Assembly: GCF_018130245.1 (NCBI RefSeq)
Contig: NZ_JAFCKP010000026.1
Coordinates: forward strand, 1-62,051
Source: Bradyrhizobium sp. SZCCT0231
GTDB lineage: Bacteria > Pseudomonadota > Alphaproteobacteria > Rhizobiales > Xanthobacteraceae
DNA: 62,051 nt
Direction: 5' to 3'
The notes under the pieces are model-generated. The model saw nothing but the letters and a program-made list of their open reading frames with translations. It did no database searches and was not told the DNA's origin. Below, piece by piece: positions 17,914-25,583 of the stretch (positions within the stretch are counted from its first letter, which is position 1; every line of letters begins with the position of its first letter). The position numbers and the translations under genes were made by a program.

Positions 17914-18858
17914 ATGAGTCGCCGCGGCATCACCCTCCTCCTGCTCTCGTTCGCTCTCCTGGGCGCCAGCGGCGCGCCGGCCCAGGACAAGGGCAGCATC
18001 AATCCGAAGCCGTTGCCGCCGCTCGCCAATCCGAACGATCCCGATCTCGCCGCCAAGGAGCTGTTCGCGCGAAAGCTGCTGCCGTCGAAAGGGCCGGCCC
18101 ATGTCATCGGCTCCTACACCAAGGGCTGCATCGGCGGCGCGGACCAGATGCCGGTCAACGGCGACCGTTGGCAGGTGATGCGGCTGTCGCGCAATCGCAA
18201 CTTTGGCCATCCCGACCTGATCGCGCTGGTCAAGCGGCTCGCCGCGAAGGCGCACAAGGACGCGGGATGGCCCGGCATCCTGGTCGGCGATATCGCCCAG
18301 CCGCGCGGCGGCCCGGCGCTGTCTGGCCATGCCAGCCACCAGATCGGTCTCGATGCCGACATCTGGCTGACGCCGATGCCGGACCGCCGGCTCTCGCGCG
18401 AGGAGCGCGAGGACATGTCGGCAGTGATGATGGTGCGCCCGGACCGGCTCGACGTCGACCCCAGGGTGTTCACGCCAGGCCATGTGCTGGTGCTACGCGA
18501 TGCGGCGCGGGAGCCCGCCGTGCAGCGCATCTTCGTCAACGCCGCGATCAAGAAGGCGCTGTGCCGCGAGGCCAAGGGCGACCGCGCGTGGCTGTCGAAG
18601 ATCCGCCCCTGGTGGGGCCACGACTACCACTTCCACATCCGCATGCGCTGCCCGGCGGGCGCCGGCGAATGCGAGGGCCAGCCGTCACAGGCCGAGGACG
18701 AAGGCTGCAAGCCCGCCGATCTCGCCTACTGGTTCTCCGACGCAGTGCTGCACCCCAAGCCGCCGCCGGAGCCGCCAAAGCCGAAGCCGCCGATGACGCT
18801 GGCGCAGATGCCGGCGGCCTGCAAGGCGGTGCTGCACGCGGGCGATGCGAAACCGTAG
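17914..18858 (+). CDS. mepA: Penicillin-insensitive murein endopeptidase MepA
   Basis: A 314-residue periplasmic zinc peptidase of the LAS family that cuts D-Ala-mDAP cross-links in peptidoglycan. Residues 1-24 are a signal peptide ending in the APAQD region. The zinc-ligand motifs are present: SGHASHQIGLDADIW (His and Asp) and WWGHDYHFHIRMRCP (final His). Paired Cys residues of the family are visible (CIGG, CREAKG, CPAG, CEGQ, CKPA). A proline-rich tail (HPKPPPEPPKPKPP) follows. ATG 17914 is preferred over the frame start at 17893 because it begins the signal peptide (MSRRGITLLLL). A 47-base piece of the gene (18499-18545) recurs in degraded form at 22421-22468. Confidence 0.93.
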   Translation: MSRRGITLLLLSFALLGASGAPAQDKGSINPKPLPPLANPNDPDLAAKELFARKLLPSKGPAHVIGSYTKGCIGGADQMPVNGDRWQVMRLSRNRNFGHPDLIALVKRLAAKAHKDAGWPGILVGDIAQPRGGPALSGHASHQIGLDADIWLTPMPDRRLSREEREDMSAVMMVRPDRLDVDPRVFTPGHVLVLRDAAREPAVQRIFVNAAIKKALCREAKGDRAWLSKIRPWWGHDYHFHIRMRCPAGAGECEGQPSQAEDEGCKPADLAYWFSDAVLHPKPPPEPPKPKPPMTLAQMPAACKAVLHAGDAKP

Positions 18859-18894
18859 TGTAAGCTGCCGCCTCACCTACCGCTGTCGTCCCGG

Positions 18895-19059
18895 GGCGCG
18901 AAGCGAACCCGGGACCCATAACCACAGGGAGTGGTTGGGGCGCGAGCTGGTAACTCCGAATCTCCGTTCCCACACCCGCCTGTGGCTATGGGTCCCGGAT
19001 CGGCGCTCCGCTCCAGACAACGCTACGCGTTGTCCAGAGCTGCGCTTGTCCGGGACGAC
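18895..19059. repeat. GTCGTCCCGG...CCGGGACGAC inverted repeat, copy R1
   Basis: A palindromic element of about 165 bases with outer arms GTCGTCCCGG / CCGGGACGAC and inner arms GGGACCCATAACCACAG / CTGTGGCTATGGGTCCC. Related copies are R2 22481-22668, R3 49686-49877 and R4 51974-52127. It fills the gap between mepA and the convergent AraC-type gene. Confidence 0.88.
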
Positions 19060-19085
19060 GAGGGGAGATTGACGCTGCCGCCTAA

Positions 19086-20099
19086 TCACCGCCGGCCGAG
19101 AACATGGAGCGGACCGTCGGCCGCGCTTGTTTCACGGGACCATGCCTCGGCGCGGTCCCTGATTTCGCCCGGCGTCAAGCCGAACTGGCGGCGGAAGGCC
19201 CGGACAAAGGTGGAATCGCCGCTGAATTGCAGTTCGACCGCAAGATCGATCAAGCGTCTACTTCGCGCCGCCGGCGAAATGAGCAGAAGCAAAGCGCGAT
19301 TGAGCCGCTGATCCTGCACGTAGTGCGCAAGTCCTCCATCGGCCTCGAACAGCCGGTAGAGGCTGGCGCGAGACAATCGAAAGCGGCTGCAGAGATCGTC
19401 CGCACTGAGCGCGCCGGTGTGGAGATTGGCGTCGATATGCTGCTTGATCGCTGCCAGGAGTAGTCGGCGTTCCGCCCGCCCGACATCGCCATGAGCGTCG
19501 GCCGCACGGCCGGCGACTTCTGCGATGACGTCGCATATGCCATCGACGATCACCGCGGTCACGGCGGCTGCGTCGACGGTTTCCGGTTGTTGCCAAAGCG
19601 CCGCAAACTGATCGGCGAGGAGACGCGCACGACGATCGCATCCCGGCAGAAGCGTCGCCGAAGACGAATCCGGGTGCGCCAGCCGCGGGGCGAGCACCGG
19701 ACGCGGCAGGATCAGCGAGGTCTGCCGCGAACGTTCCCCGCCCGTCCCCGTCAGCCAGGTGCGGCTCGGCTGCGCCATGTCGATCAGGCAGACGTCACCG
19801 GGGCGCAGCGCTATTTCGCGGCGCCCCGAGGCAAACCGTATCTGTCCCTGGGAGCAAAGGGTGATGTGATAATGATCGAGACCGCCACGCGCGATATGCG
19901 CGGCCGTGCGATCATATTCGAGCGGCGAAGTCACACTCTCGACCAGCATGCCCTTGCCGGTCATCTTCGTCGCGGACAACAGGTAAAAGTCGTCCGGCGC
20001 GTCGAGCGGGATGACGTCGCAGATATCCGACGTCGCCGCGCGAAGTGCCGCCAGCGCCTGTCTGCCGATTCCGGGGGGCGCTACCGCCAGCTTGCTCAT
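19086..20099 (-). CDS. AraC-family transcriptional regulator
   Basis: A 337-residue regulator. Residues about 40-190 are a cupin-like sensory domain of the AraC_binding_2 type (DHYHITLCSQGQIRF, LRPGDVCLIDMAQPS), and the C-terminus carries two HTH motifs: LSADDLCSRFRLSRASLYRLFE and DLAVELQFSGDSTFVRAFRRQFGLTPGEIR, the usual AraC signature. ATG 20099 gives a product of family length; the frame could extend to 20177 but without sense. The effector and target genes are unknown; the rightward autotransporter gene beginning about 300 bp away is a candidate target because the two are divergent. Confidence 0.9.
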   Translation of the reverse strand: MSKLAVAPPGIGRQALAALRAATSDICDVIPLDAPDDFYLLSATKMTGKGMLVESVTSPLEYDRTAAHIARGGLDHYHITLCSQGQIRFASGRREIALRPGDVCLIDMAQPSRTWLTGTGGERSRQTSLILPRPVLAPRLAHPDSSSATLLPGCDRRARLLADQFAALWQQPETVDAAAVTAVIVDGICDVIAEVAGRAADAHGDVGRAERRLLLAAIKQHIDANLHTGALSADDLCSRFRLSRASLYRLFEADGGLAHYVQDQRLNRALLLLISPAARSRRLIDLAVELQFSGDSTFVRAFRRQFGLTPGEIRDRAEAWSRETSAADGPLHVLGRR

Positions 20100-20400
20100 A
20101 TGTCCTTTGTCCGCATCGCTGCTCAACGCGGCAAGGTCGCGTGGCCTTATCTGCTGGTGCCCCGGGCCGAGCGCCAACCTCGTTGTTCATCTGTACTCAG
20201 CCGAACAGCGACACGCAACCGACGAGGGGTTGGCAGCGGCCGTCCGCTGCCGGTGATTGTGTCGTTTCGGCACCAGCATTTGTCCGAGATGTGAGCATGA
20301 GATTCTGGGCACATTGCCCCACTGAGCTGCCTGCTATGCAGCGGCATCGGACTTGCGGCACGTCTGCCGCGCCTCTGGCGCGACAGACCGGGGGACTGGA
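20100..20400. other. Divergent promoter region between AraC regulator and autotransporter
   Basis: About 300 bases without a credible gene. It includes a small perfect hairpin GCGGCA-CGTC-TGCCGC near 20354-20369, about 30 bp before the autotransporter ATG, and several GC-rich direct and inverted repeats upstream. An AraC operator would be expected here, but no repeated half-site could be picked out with confidence. Confidence 0.4.
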
Positions 20401-22389
20401 ATGCGGATCGTTCGGAAGGCGTTGGTGGCGCTGGCATCGCTGTGCGCGGCGTTTGGCTGGCTGGATGCCGCAATGGCTTCGCCGGGCTGTGATGCGATCA
20501 GCATTACACCCCTCGGCGTGGTCACGCCGGGGACAGGATTTGTCCGAGGCGACACGATCACGCTCACCCTTACGAACAATTCCGGGAACAGTTTCATGTC
20601 TCTGATAGATGGTACGGCGTTCGCGGTCTTGGCGGGTCCGACCACAACGGCTTTGACCTACGTCGTGCCGGCGGATACATCGGACGCGCTGCATTTTGGC
20701 GGCACACTCTATCCGGGGGATAGTGTCGCCGGCCTCTGCGTCAATGCGCCGGCGCCGACCGTCTCCTCGGTCAGCCCTAACACCGGCGCGGCGCTAGGCG
20801 GCACGTCAGTCGTCATCACCGGCACTGGCTTCGCTTTTGTCACGGCCGTGGCGTTCGGCAGCAGCGCAGCGACCTCCTTCACCGTCAACAACGGCACGCA
20901 AATCACCGCCGTCGTCCCGGCGCATGCCGCGGGGGCGGTCGATGTGGTCGTCACGAACAATGTCGGCAGCAGCACGCTCTCCGGCGGCTTCACCTATACC
21001 AACGCCAGCACGTCGGTGACCCTGACGTCGTCGCCGAACCCGAGCCAGTCCGGGCAGGCCGTGGCATTCAGTGCATCGGTGGCAAGCAGCGGCGGTTCTC
21101 CGTCCGGCACGATGACCTTCAGCGACGGCGGCGTCGTGTTCGGTACCGTTGCCCTGAGCGGGGGCGTTGCCACCCTGACAACGGCATCGCTCTCGGTCGG
21201 GACGCACAACATCACGGCGACATATAATGCCGGCCCCGGGTTCTCCGGGTCTGCGTCCGCAGCGCTTGCCCAGATGGTGAATGTGCCGGCCGACAGCAGC
21301 AGGCTGCGCTCGATGCAGATCGTCGCGACCAGGACCGTGGCGCAGATTTCGGGCCAAGCCATCTCCGGCGCCATCGATGGCGCGATCGCGGATGGCTTCT
21401 CCGACAATCCGTCGCCGGTGATGTCGAACGGTGACGGCATGCGGTTCAACTTCGCCGCGGCCGACGATGACGGTGGCAGACGAGGACCGTTCGGGGCCAT
21501 GCGGTCGCCGACCAACGACCGAGTCGACGATGCCTTCTCGGCGCTCGCTTACGCGGGTAGCGCCCGGCCGGCGACGAAAGCGTCGCCGCGCGTCGCGCAG
21601 CGCGACTGGCAGGCCTGGATCGATGTGCGCGGAGGCGGCATTCGCAACAACTCCGGCACCGCGAACGATCTCTCCGGCGGTCAGATCAATGTGGCGGCCG
21701 GCCTGACCCGCAAGCTGACGCCCGACGTCTTGATCGGCATGCTCGTTGGTTACGAGAACTTCCGATATGACTCGGCCTTTCTCACCGCCCGGCTCCGCGG
21801 CGACGGCTGGACTGGCGGCGCCTATCTCGGCTGGCGGCTCTGGAATCGTCTCCGCCTCGATGCCGCCGTGGCCTATACCGGACTCGACTATTCGCTGACG
21901 GCCGGGACGGCCGCGGCTTCGTTGCCCGGCCGGCGCGTGCTCGTGTCGGCGGGCCTGACCGGCAACTACCGGCTTGCCGATGTCGACCTCGAACCGTCGG
22001 CGCGCGTCTACGCGCTGTGGGAGCATCAGGATGGCTATACGGACAGCCTTGGTACCTTGCAGACCGACCGAAATTTCTCCTCCGGCCGCGCCAGCACCGG
22101 CCTGAAGGCCGCGCGGTCCTGGATGATCGGGTCCGATTTCACCATCGCGCCCTATGTCGGCATCTACGCCGACTACTATTTCAGCAAGGACGGGACCGAT
22201 ACCAGCGGGCTTTCCGCGATCGCCACGGTTCCGTTCATCGTCCTCCAGTCCTGGTCGGCACGCGTCACCTCGGGCGCGGCGATGACATTCGCAGGAGGAC
22301 CGCGGGTCTCGCTCGGCGGTGAAGTCGGCGGGCTGGGCCGCGATTACACGCTCTGGAGTGCCAAGGCGCAGGCCGCCTTTCCCTTCTAG
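20401..22389 (+). CDS. Autotransporter with IPT/TIG and Ig-like passenger domains
   Basis: A 662-residue outer membrane protein. Residues 1-26 form a signal peptide. A beta-rich N-terminal region (about 27-115) is followed by an IPT/TIG domain (about 118-200: PTVSSVSPNTGAALGGTSVV, then ITGTGF) and a bacterial Ig-like domain (about 203-295: VTLTSSPNPSQSGQAVAFSA, then GTHNITATY). After a linker with an Asp-rich patch, a C-terminal autotransporter barrel spans about residues 400-662 (WQAWIDVRGGGI to AQAAFPF, with a terminal Phe as needed for BamA recognition). Surface adhesion is the likely role. The passenger is Ig-like instead of the usual beta-helix, and no protease motif is visible. Confidence 0.87.
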   Translation: MRIVRKALVALASLCAAFGWLDAAMASPGCDAISITPLGVVTPGTGFVRGDTITLTLTNNSGNSFMSLIDGTAFAVLAGPTTTALTYVVPADTSDALHFGGTLYPGDSVAGLCVNAPAPTVSSVSPNTGAALGGTSVVITGTGFAFVTAVAFGSSAATSFTVNNGTQITAVVPAHAAGAVDVVVTNNVGSSTLSGGFTYTNASTSVTLTSSPNPSQSGQAVAFSASVASSGGSPSGTMTFSDGGVVFGTVALSGGVATLTTASLSVGTHNITATYNAGPGFSGSASAALAQMVNVPADSSRLRSMQIVATRTVAQISGQAISGAIDGAIADGFSDNPSPVMSNGDGMRFNFAAADDDGGRRGPFGAMRSPTNDRVDDAFSALAYAGSARPATKASPRVAQRDWQAWIDVRGGGIRNNSGTANDLSGGQINVAAGLTRKLTPDVLIGMLVGYENFRYDSAFLTARLRGDGWTGGAYLGWRLWNRLRLDAAVAYTGLDYSLTAGTAAASLPGRRVLVSAGLTGNYRLADVDLEPSARVYALWEHQDGYTDSLGTLQTDRNFSSGRASTGLKAARSWMIGSDFTIAPYVGIYADYYFSKDGTDTSGLSAIATVPFIVLQSWSARVTSGAAMTFAGGPRVSLGGEVGGLGRDYTLWSAKAQAAFPF

Positions 22390-22420
22390 GACAAATCTCC
22401 ATTCAACGGAGCTAGATGCA

Positions 22421-22468
22421 GATTGCGGCGCGGAAGCCGGCGGCGCAGCGCATCTTCGTCAACGCCGC
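22421..22468 (+). pseudogene. Stray fragment resembling mepA
   Basis: Forty-eight bases that align with mepA 18499-18545, with one extra base and four substitutions by eye. Translated, the fragment gives AARKPAAQRIFVNAA against AAREPAVQRIFVNAA in MepA. It sits directly after the autotransporter stop and 12 bases before repeat R2. No other mepA sequence surrounds it. Confidence 0.6.
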
Positions 22469-22480
22469 CGCCCCGCCGCT

Positions 22481-22668
22481 GTCGTCCCGGACAAGCGCGC
22501 CCCAAGCCAGCGCCGATCCGGGACCCATACCCCCAGGGAGAATTTGTTGCGCGAAGCAGGTCAGTCCGAATCCCCGTAACCACACCCGCCTGTGGCTATG
22601 GGTCCCGGATCGGCGCTTCGCTCCGGACAACGCTGCGCGTTGTCTAGAGCTACGCTTGTCCGGGACGA
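22481..22668. repeat. GTCGTCCCGG...CCGGGACGA inverted repeat, copy R2
   Basis: Same family as 18895-19059: left arm GTCGTCCCGGACAAGCGCGCC with GATCCGGGACCCATA, right arm CTATGGGTCCCGGATCGGCG and CTTGTCCGGGACGA. With the mepA fragment it fills the first half of the 564-base gap between the autotransporter and modA. Confidence 0.88.
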
Positions 22669-22811
22669 GAGCGGTGATTGCGGCGCCTGTCCGCGATGGC
22701 AAACGAGGTGATTGGTGCTCAAGCCGGCGCCCTCAGCGGTGGTCGCGACCGCGACCCTGCCGGCGCAATAGGGGACAATCGGTAGCCCTTTGACCTCGGG
22801 CGCCAGCCTGC

Positions 22812-22832
22812 TATCTTCGCAATTGCGATATC
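22812..22832. promoter_or_regulatory. Dyad upstream of modA, candidate operator
   Basis: TATCTTCGCAATTGCGATATC contains the perfect palindrome CGCAATTGCG (22818-22827) and imperfect flanks TATC/GATATC. It lies about 120 bp before modA. It does not match the classical ModE box closely, so the regulator is not named. Confidence 0.35.
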
Positions 22833-22953
22833 CCTGCCGGCCGTAAGCCGCAGCCGGGCCCGTGGAGCAGCGCTTCCACCCGTCGCGACCTACCCACCAA
22901 CGCCAGTCCTGCGCATGCATCCTGCGTGCGGGACTCGCACGGAGCGCTCTCCC

Positions 22954-23739
22954 ATGTTTCGCCTATCAGGACTTCTCACTGCCTTCGTCATCCTCGCCGG
23001 CACGGCCCTCTCGCCCGCCGCGGCCGAGGACAAGACCATCACCGTGTTCGCCGCGGCCTCGATGAAGAACGCGCTGGACGAGATCGACGCCGCCTACACC
23101 GCCAAGACCGGCGTCAAGTTCAGCGTCAGCTATGCGGCAAGCTCGGCGCTGGCCAAGCAGATCGAGCAGGGCGCGCCGGCCGATGTGTTCGTCTCGGCCG
23201 ACACCGACTGGATGGACTACGCGATCGCCAAGAAGACCATCAACGAGCCTTCCAGGGTCAACCTGCTCGGCAACAGCATCGTGCTGATCGCGCCGAAGGA
23301 TTCCAGGATCGACAACGTGACGATCGCGCAAGGCTTCGATCTCGCCAAGCTCGCCGGCGACGGCAGGATCGCGACCGGCGACGTCAAATCGGTACCAGCA
23401 GGCAAATATGCCAAGGCGGCGCTGGAAAAGCTCGGCGCCTGGCGGGCCGCGGAGCCGAAATTCGCGATGGCCGAGAGCGTGCGCGCGGCGCTGACGCTGG
23501 TCGCCCGCGGCGAGGCCAATCTCGGCATCGTTTATTCCACCGACGCCAAGGTCGAGCCGGGCGTGAAGATCGTCGGCACCTTCCCGGCGGATTCGCATCC
23601 CGCGATCATCTATCCGGTCGCGGCGACCACCATCGCCAAGCCGGAGACGAATGACTATCTCGCCTTCCTGCGCTCGACGGCGGCCAAGACCATTCTGGAA
23701 AAATACGGCTTCAAGTTCCTGATCAGTCCCACAACTTAA
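22954..23739 (+). CDS. modA: Molybdate ABC transporter substrate-binding protein
   Basis: A 261-residue periplasmic protein that captures molybdate (and tungstate) for ModBC. Residues 1-24 are a signal peptide (MFRLSGLLTAFVILAGTALS). The mature part begins KTITVFAAASMKNALDEI, the ModA signature; the oxyanion-binding Ser residues sit in FAAASM and SYAASSAL, and SADTDWMDY, NSIVLIAP and GEANLGIVYSTDA match the family order. The start at 22954 leaves a proper signal peptide. It is the first gene of modABC, with modB 27 bp downstream. Confidence 0.95.
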   Translation: MFRLSGLLTAFVILAGTALSPAAAEDKTITVFAAASMKNALDEIDAAYTAKTGVKFSVSYAASSALAKQIEQGAPADVFVSADTDWMDYAIAKKTINEPSRVNLLGNSIVLIAPKDSRIDNVTIAQGFDLAKLAGDGRIATGDVKSVPAGKYAKAALEKLGAWRAAEPKFAMAESVRAALTLVARGEANLGIVYSTDAKVEPGVKIVGTFPADSHPAIIYPVAATTIAKPETNDYLAFLRSTAAKTILEKYGFKFLISPTT

Positions 23740-23766
23740 GTCTTGCGACGTGATATCTGCGGCTTG

Positions 23767-24462
23767 ATGTCTGAGATTTCCCCCGCCGAATGGACGGCGA
23801 TCCTGCTCTCGCTCAGGGTCGCCGTCATCGCAACGCTGGTGGCGACGCCATTCGGCATCGCGCTGGCATGGCTGCTCGCGCGGCGTGACTTCTGGGGCAA
23901 GTCGCTGCTCGACGCCGTCGTGCATCTGCCTCTCGTGTTGCCGCCTGTCGTCACCGGCTATCTGCTCCTGCTGACGTTCGGCCGGCGCGGCCTCGTCGGC
24001 GGCTTTCTCGCCGACCATCTCGGCATCGTCTTCGCATTCCGCTGGACTGGCGCGGCGCTCGCCTGCGGCGTGATGTCGTTTCCGCTGCTGGTGCGCCCGA
24101 TGCGGCTGTCGATCGAGGCGATCGACCGCCGGCTCGAGCAGGCCGCGGAGACGCTCGGCGCGGCGCCGTGGAAAGTGTTCTTCACGGTGACGTTGCCGCT
24201 GGCGCTGCCCGGCGTGCTCGCCGGCATGGTGCTGGGCTTTGCCAAGGCGATCGGCGAGTTCGGCGCCACCATCACCTTCGTCTCCAACATTCCCGGCGAG
24301 ACCCAGACGATTTCCTCGGCGATCTATTCGCTGATCCAGACGCCGGACGGCGATGCCGCGGCGGGACGGCTGGTGATCGTCTCGACCGTGCTGGCGCTGG
24401 GCGCATTGATTGCCGCCGAGTGGTTCGCCCGCCGCGCCACCGCGCGGCTGCACGGAAACTGA
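23767..24462 (+). CDS. modB: Molybdate ABC transporter permease
   Basis: A 231-residue inner-membrane permease with five to six helices. It starts MSEISPAEWTAILLSLRVAV, as ModB proteins do, carries the conserved PLVLPPVVTGYLLL segment, and the EAA loop that contacts the ATPase (EQAAETLGAAPWKVFFTVTLP, then LPGVLAGMVLGFAKAIGEFGA). It forms the channel dimer for molybdate import. The ATG at 23767 is preferred to the one at 23743 on family length. Confidence 0.95.
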   Translation: MSEISPAEWTAILLSLRVAVIATLVATPFGIALAWLLARRDFWGKSLLDAVVHLPLVLPPVVTGYLLLLTFGRRGLVGGFLADHLGIVFAFRWTGAALACGVMSFPLLVRPMRLSIEAIDRRLEQAAETLGAAPWKVFFTVTLPLALPGVLAGMVLGFAKAIGEFGATITFVSNIPGETQTISSAIYSLIQTPDGDAAAGRLVIVSTVLALGALIAAEWFARRATARLHGN

Positions 24463-24464
24463 CC

Positions 24465-25127
24465 ATGCTGCGCGTCGACATCGAAAAACAGCTCGGCGAA
24501 TTCTCGCTGCATGCAGCGTTCAGCAGCGAAGGCCGTGCCATCGGCCTGTTCGGCGCCTCGGGCGCCGGCAAGACGTCACTGGTCAACATGATCGCAGGGC
24601 TGCTGCGGCCGGACCGCGGCACCATCGTGATCGACGGCGAAACCGTCGACGACACCGCAGCCGGCATCCATGTCCCGGCCTGGCGCCGCCGCATCGGCTA
24701 CGTGTTCCAGGACGCGCGGCTGTTTCCGCATCTCAACGTCGCGCAGAATCTCGACTACGGACGGCGGATGAACCGCCTGCCGTCCGATCCTGTCCAGCAG
24801 AAGCGCATCATCGACCTGCTCGACATCGGCGCGCTGCTCGATCGCCGTCCCGGAAAGCTCTCCGGCGGCGAGCGCCAGCGCGTCGCGCTCGGACGCGCGC
24901 TGTTGTCGAAGCCGCGCCTCTTGCTGCTCGACGAGCCGCTCGGCGCGCTCGACGAGGGCCGCAAGCTCGAGATCCTGCCTTATCTGGTGCGGCTGCGGGA
25001 CGAAGCCAACGTACCCATGGTCTATGTCAGCCACGACGCCGCCGAGCTGCGCCAGCTCGCGACGCAGATCGTGATGCTGAAGCAGGGCCGCGTGACGAGT
25101 TTCGGCGGGGTGAAGGTGCTGACGTGA
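24465..25127 (+). CDS. modC: Molybdate ABC transporter ATPase, short form
   Basis: A 220-residue ATPase starting 2 bp after modB. It has Walker A GASGAGKTSLVN, Q-loop VFQDARLFPHLNVAQNL, signature LSGGERQRVALGRA, Walker B LLLLDEPLGALD and the switch His in VSHDA, in the style of ModC. Most ModC proteins have about 350 residues and end in a Mop/TOBE domain that binds molybdate for feedback; this one stops right after the nucleotide-binding domain. The sequence after the stop is a palindromic repeat in no frame similar to a Mop domain. Loss of the regulatory domain may be real or ancestral. Confidence 0.9.
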   Translation: MLRVDIEKQLGEFSLHAAFSSEGRAIGLFGASGAGKTSLVNMIAGLLRPDRGTIVIDGETVDDTAAGIHVPAWRRRIGYVFQDARLFPHLNVAQNLDYGRRMNRLPSDPVQQKRIIDLLDIGALLDRRPGKLSGGERQRVALGRALLSKPRLLLLDEPLGALDEGRKLEILPYLVRLRDEANVPMVYVSHDAAELRQLATQIVMLKQGRVTSFGGVKVLT

Positions 25128-25150
25128 GGCGTCGGCCGGATGAAGGTGCC

Positions 25151-25268
25151 GTAGCCCGGATGGAGCGCAGCGCAATCCGGGACTTTCCGCCGGGAGACTT
25201 CCCCGGATTACGCGGAGCCTGTCATCGGGCGGCGCTTCGCGCCGACCCGTTGGCTCCATCCGGGCTAC
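25151..25268. repeat. GTAGCCCGGATGGAG inverted repeat
   Basis: Arms GTAGCCCGGATGGAGC and GGCTCCATCCGGGCTAC enclose a centre with AATCCGGGA / TCCCCGGATTACG pairs. It starts about 25 bp after modC and ends just before the convergent PepSY frame, so it may serve as a transcript end. A widespread type of bacterial intergenic repeat, single copy here. Confidence 0.8.
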
Positions 25269-25275
25269 GAAATAG

Positions 25276-25446
25276 CTACCAGCCGCGCTCGACGTTGCGC
25301 ACCTTGCCCGTTCTCGCGTCGACATAGACCTCCATCCAGCGGCCGGCACGGTCGCGTCCGTCGACCTCCCATTCGTCGCCGAGGAAGTTCGTGTGCGAGA
25401 CCGTCACAACGCCAAGATCGCTCGCGACATCGAGCGCGACCTGCAT
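25276..25446 (-). pseudogene. PepSY-domain protein remnant lacking its signal peptide
   Basis: The 56 codons from the ATG at 25446 encode one PepSY domain: MQVALDVASDLGVVTVSHTN, then a WEVDGRDRAGRWMEVYVD core and ARTGKVRNVERGW. Small bacterial PepSY proteins are normally secreted with an N-terminal signal peptide. Here the frame runs upstream as DRIS and then into the repeat at 25477-25566, with no signal peptide in any frame. Either the gene lost its 5' end to the repeat or a cytosolic 56-residue peptide is made; the first is more likely. Confidence 0.6.
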
Positions 25447-25476
25447 CGAGATCCGATCACCGGTGTCATAGCCTTC

Positions 25477-25566
25477 GGGTGGGCAAAGGCGCTCTTGCGC
25501 CGTGCCCACCGTCTTTTCTGTTGGTGGGCACGGCGCAAGGGCGCCTTTGCCCACCCTACGGCAGCT
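25477..25566. repeat. Palindromic intergenic repeat, GTGGGCA family, copy 2
   Basis: GGGTGGGCAAAGGCGC and GCGCCTTTGCCCACCC are perfect inverse arms around a short centre that itself carries GGTGGGCACGGCGCAAG. It is related to 71-163 (both end CCTTTGCCCACCCTACGGCAGCT). It separates the PepSY remnant from the antiporter gene and probably caused the truncation of the former. Confidence 0.85.
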
Positions 25567-25583
25567 GCAGAACGACGGAGAGA

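Noticed and set aside
24465-25268. Frameshift in modC that hides a Mop domain downstream
   Set aside because: The sequence after the modC stop is a palindromic repeat in all three frames and shows no Mop-like residues.
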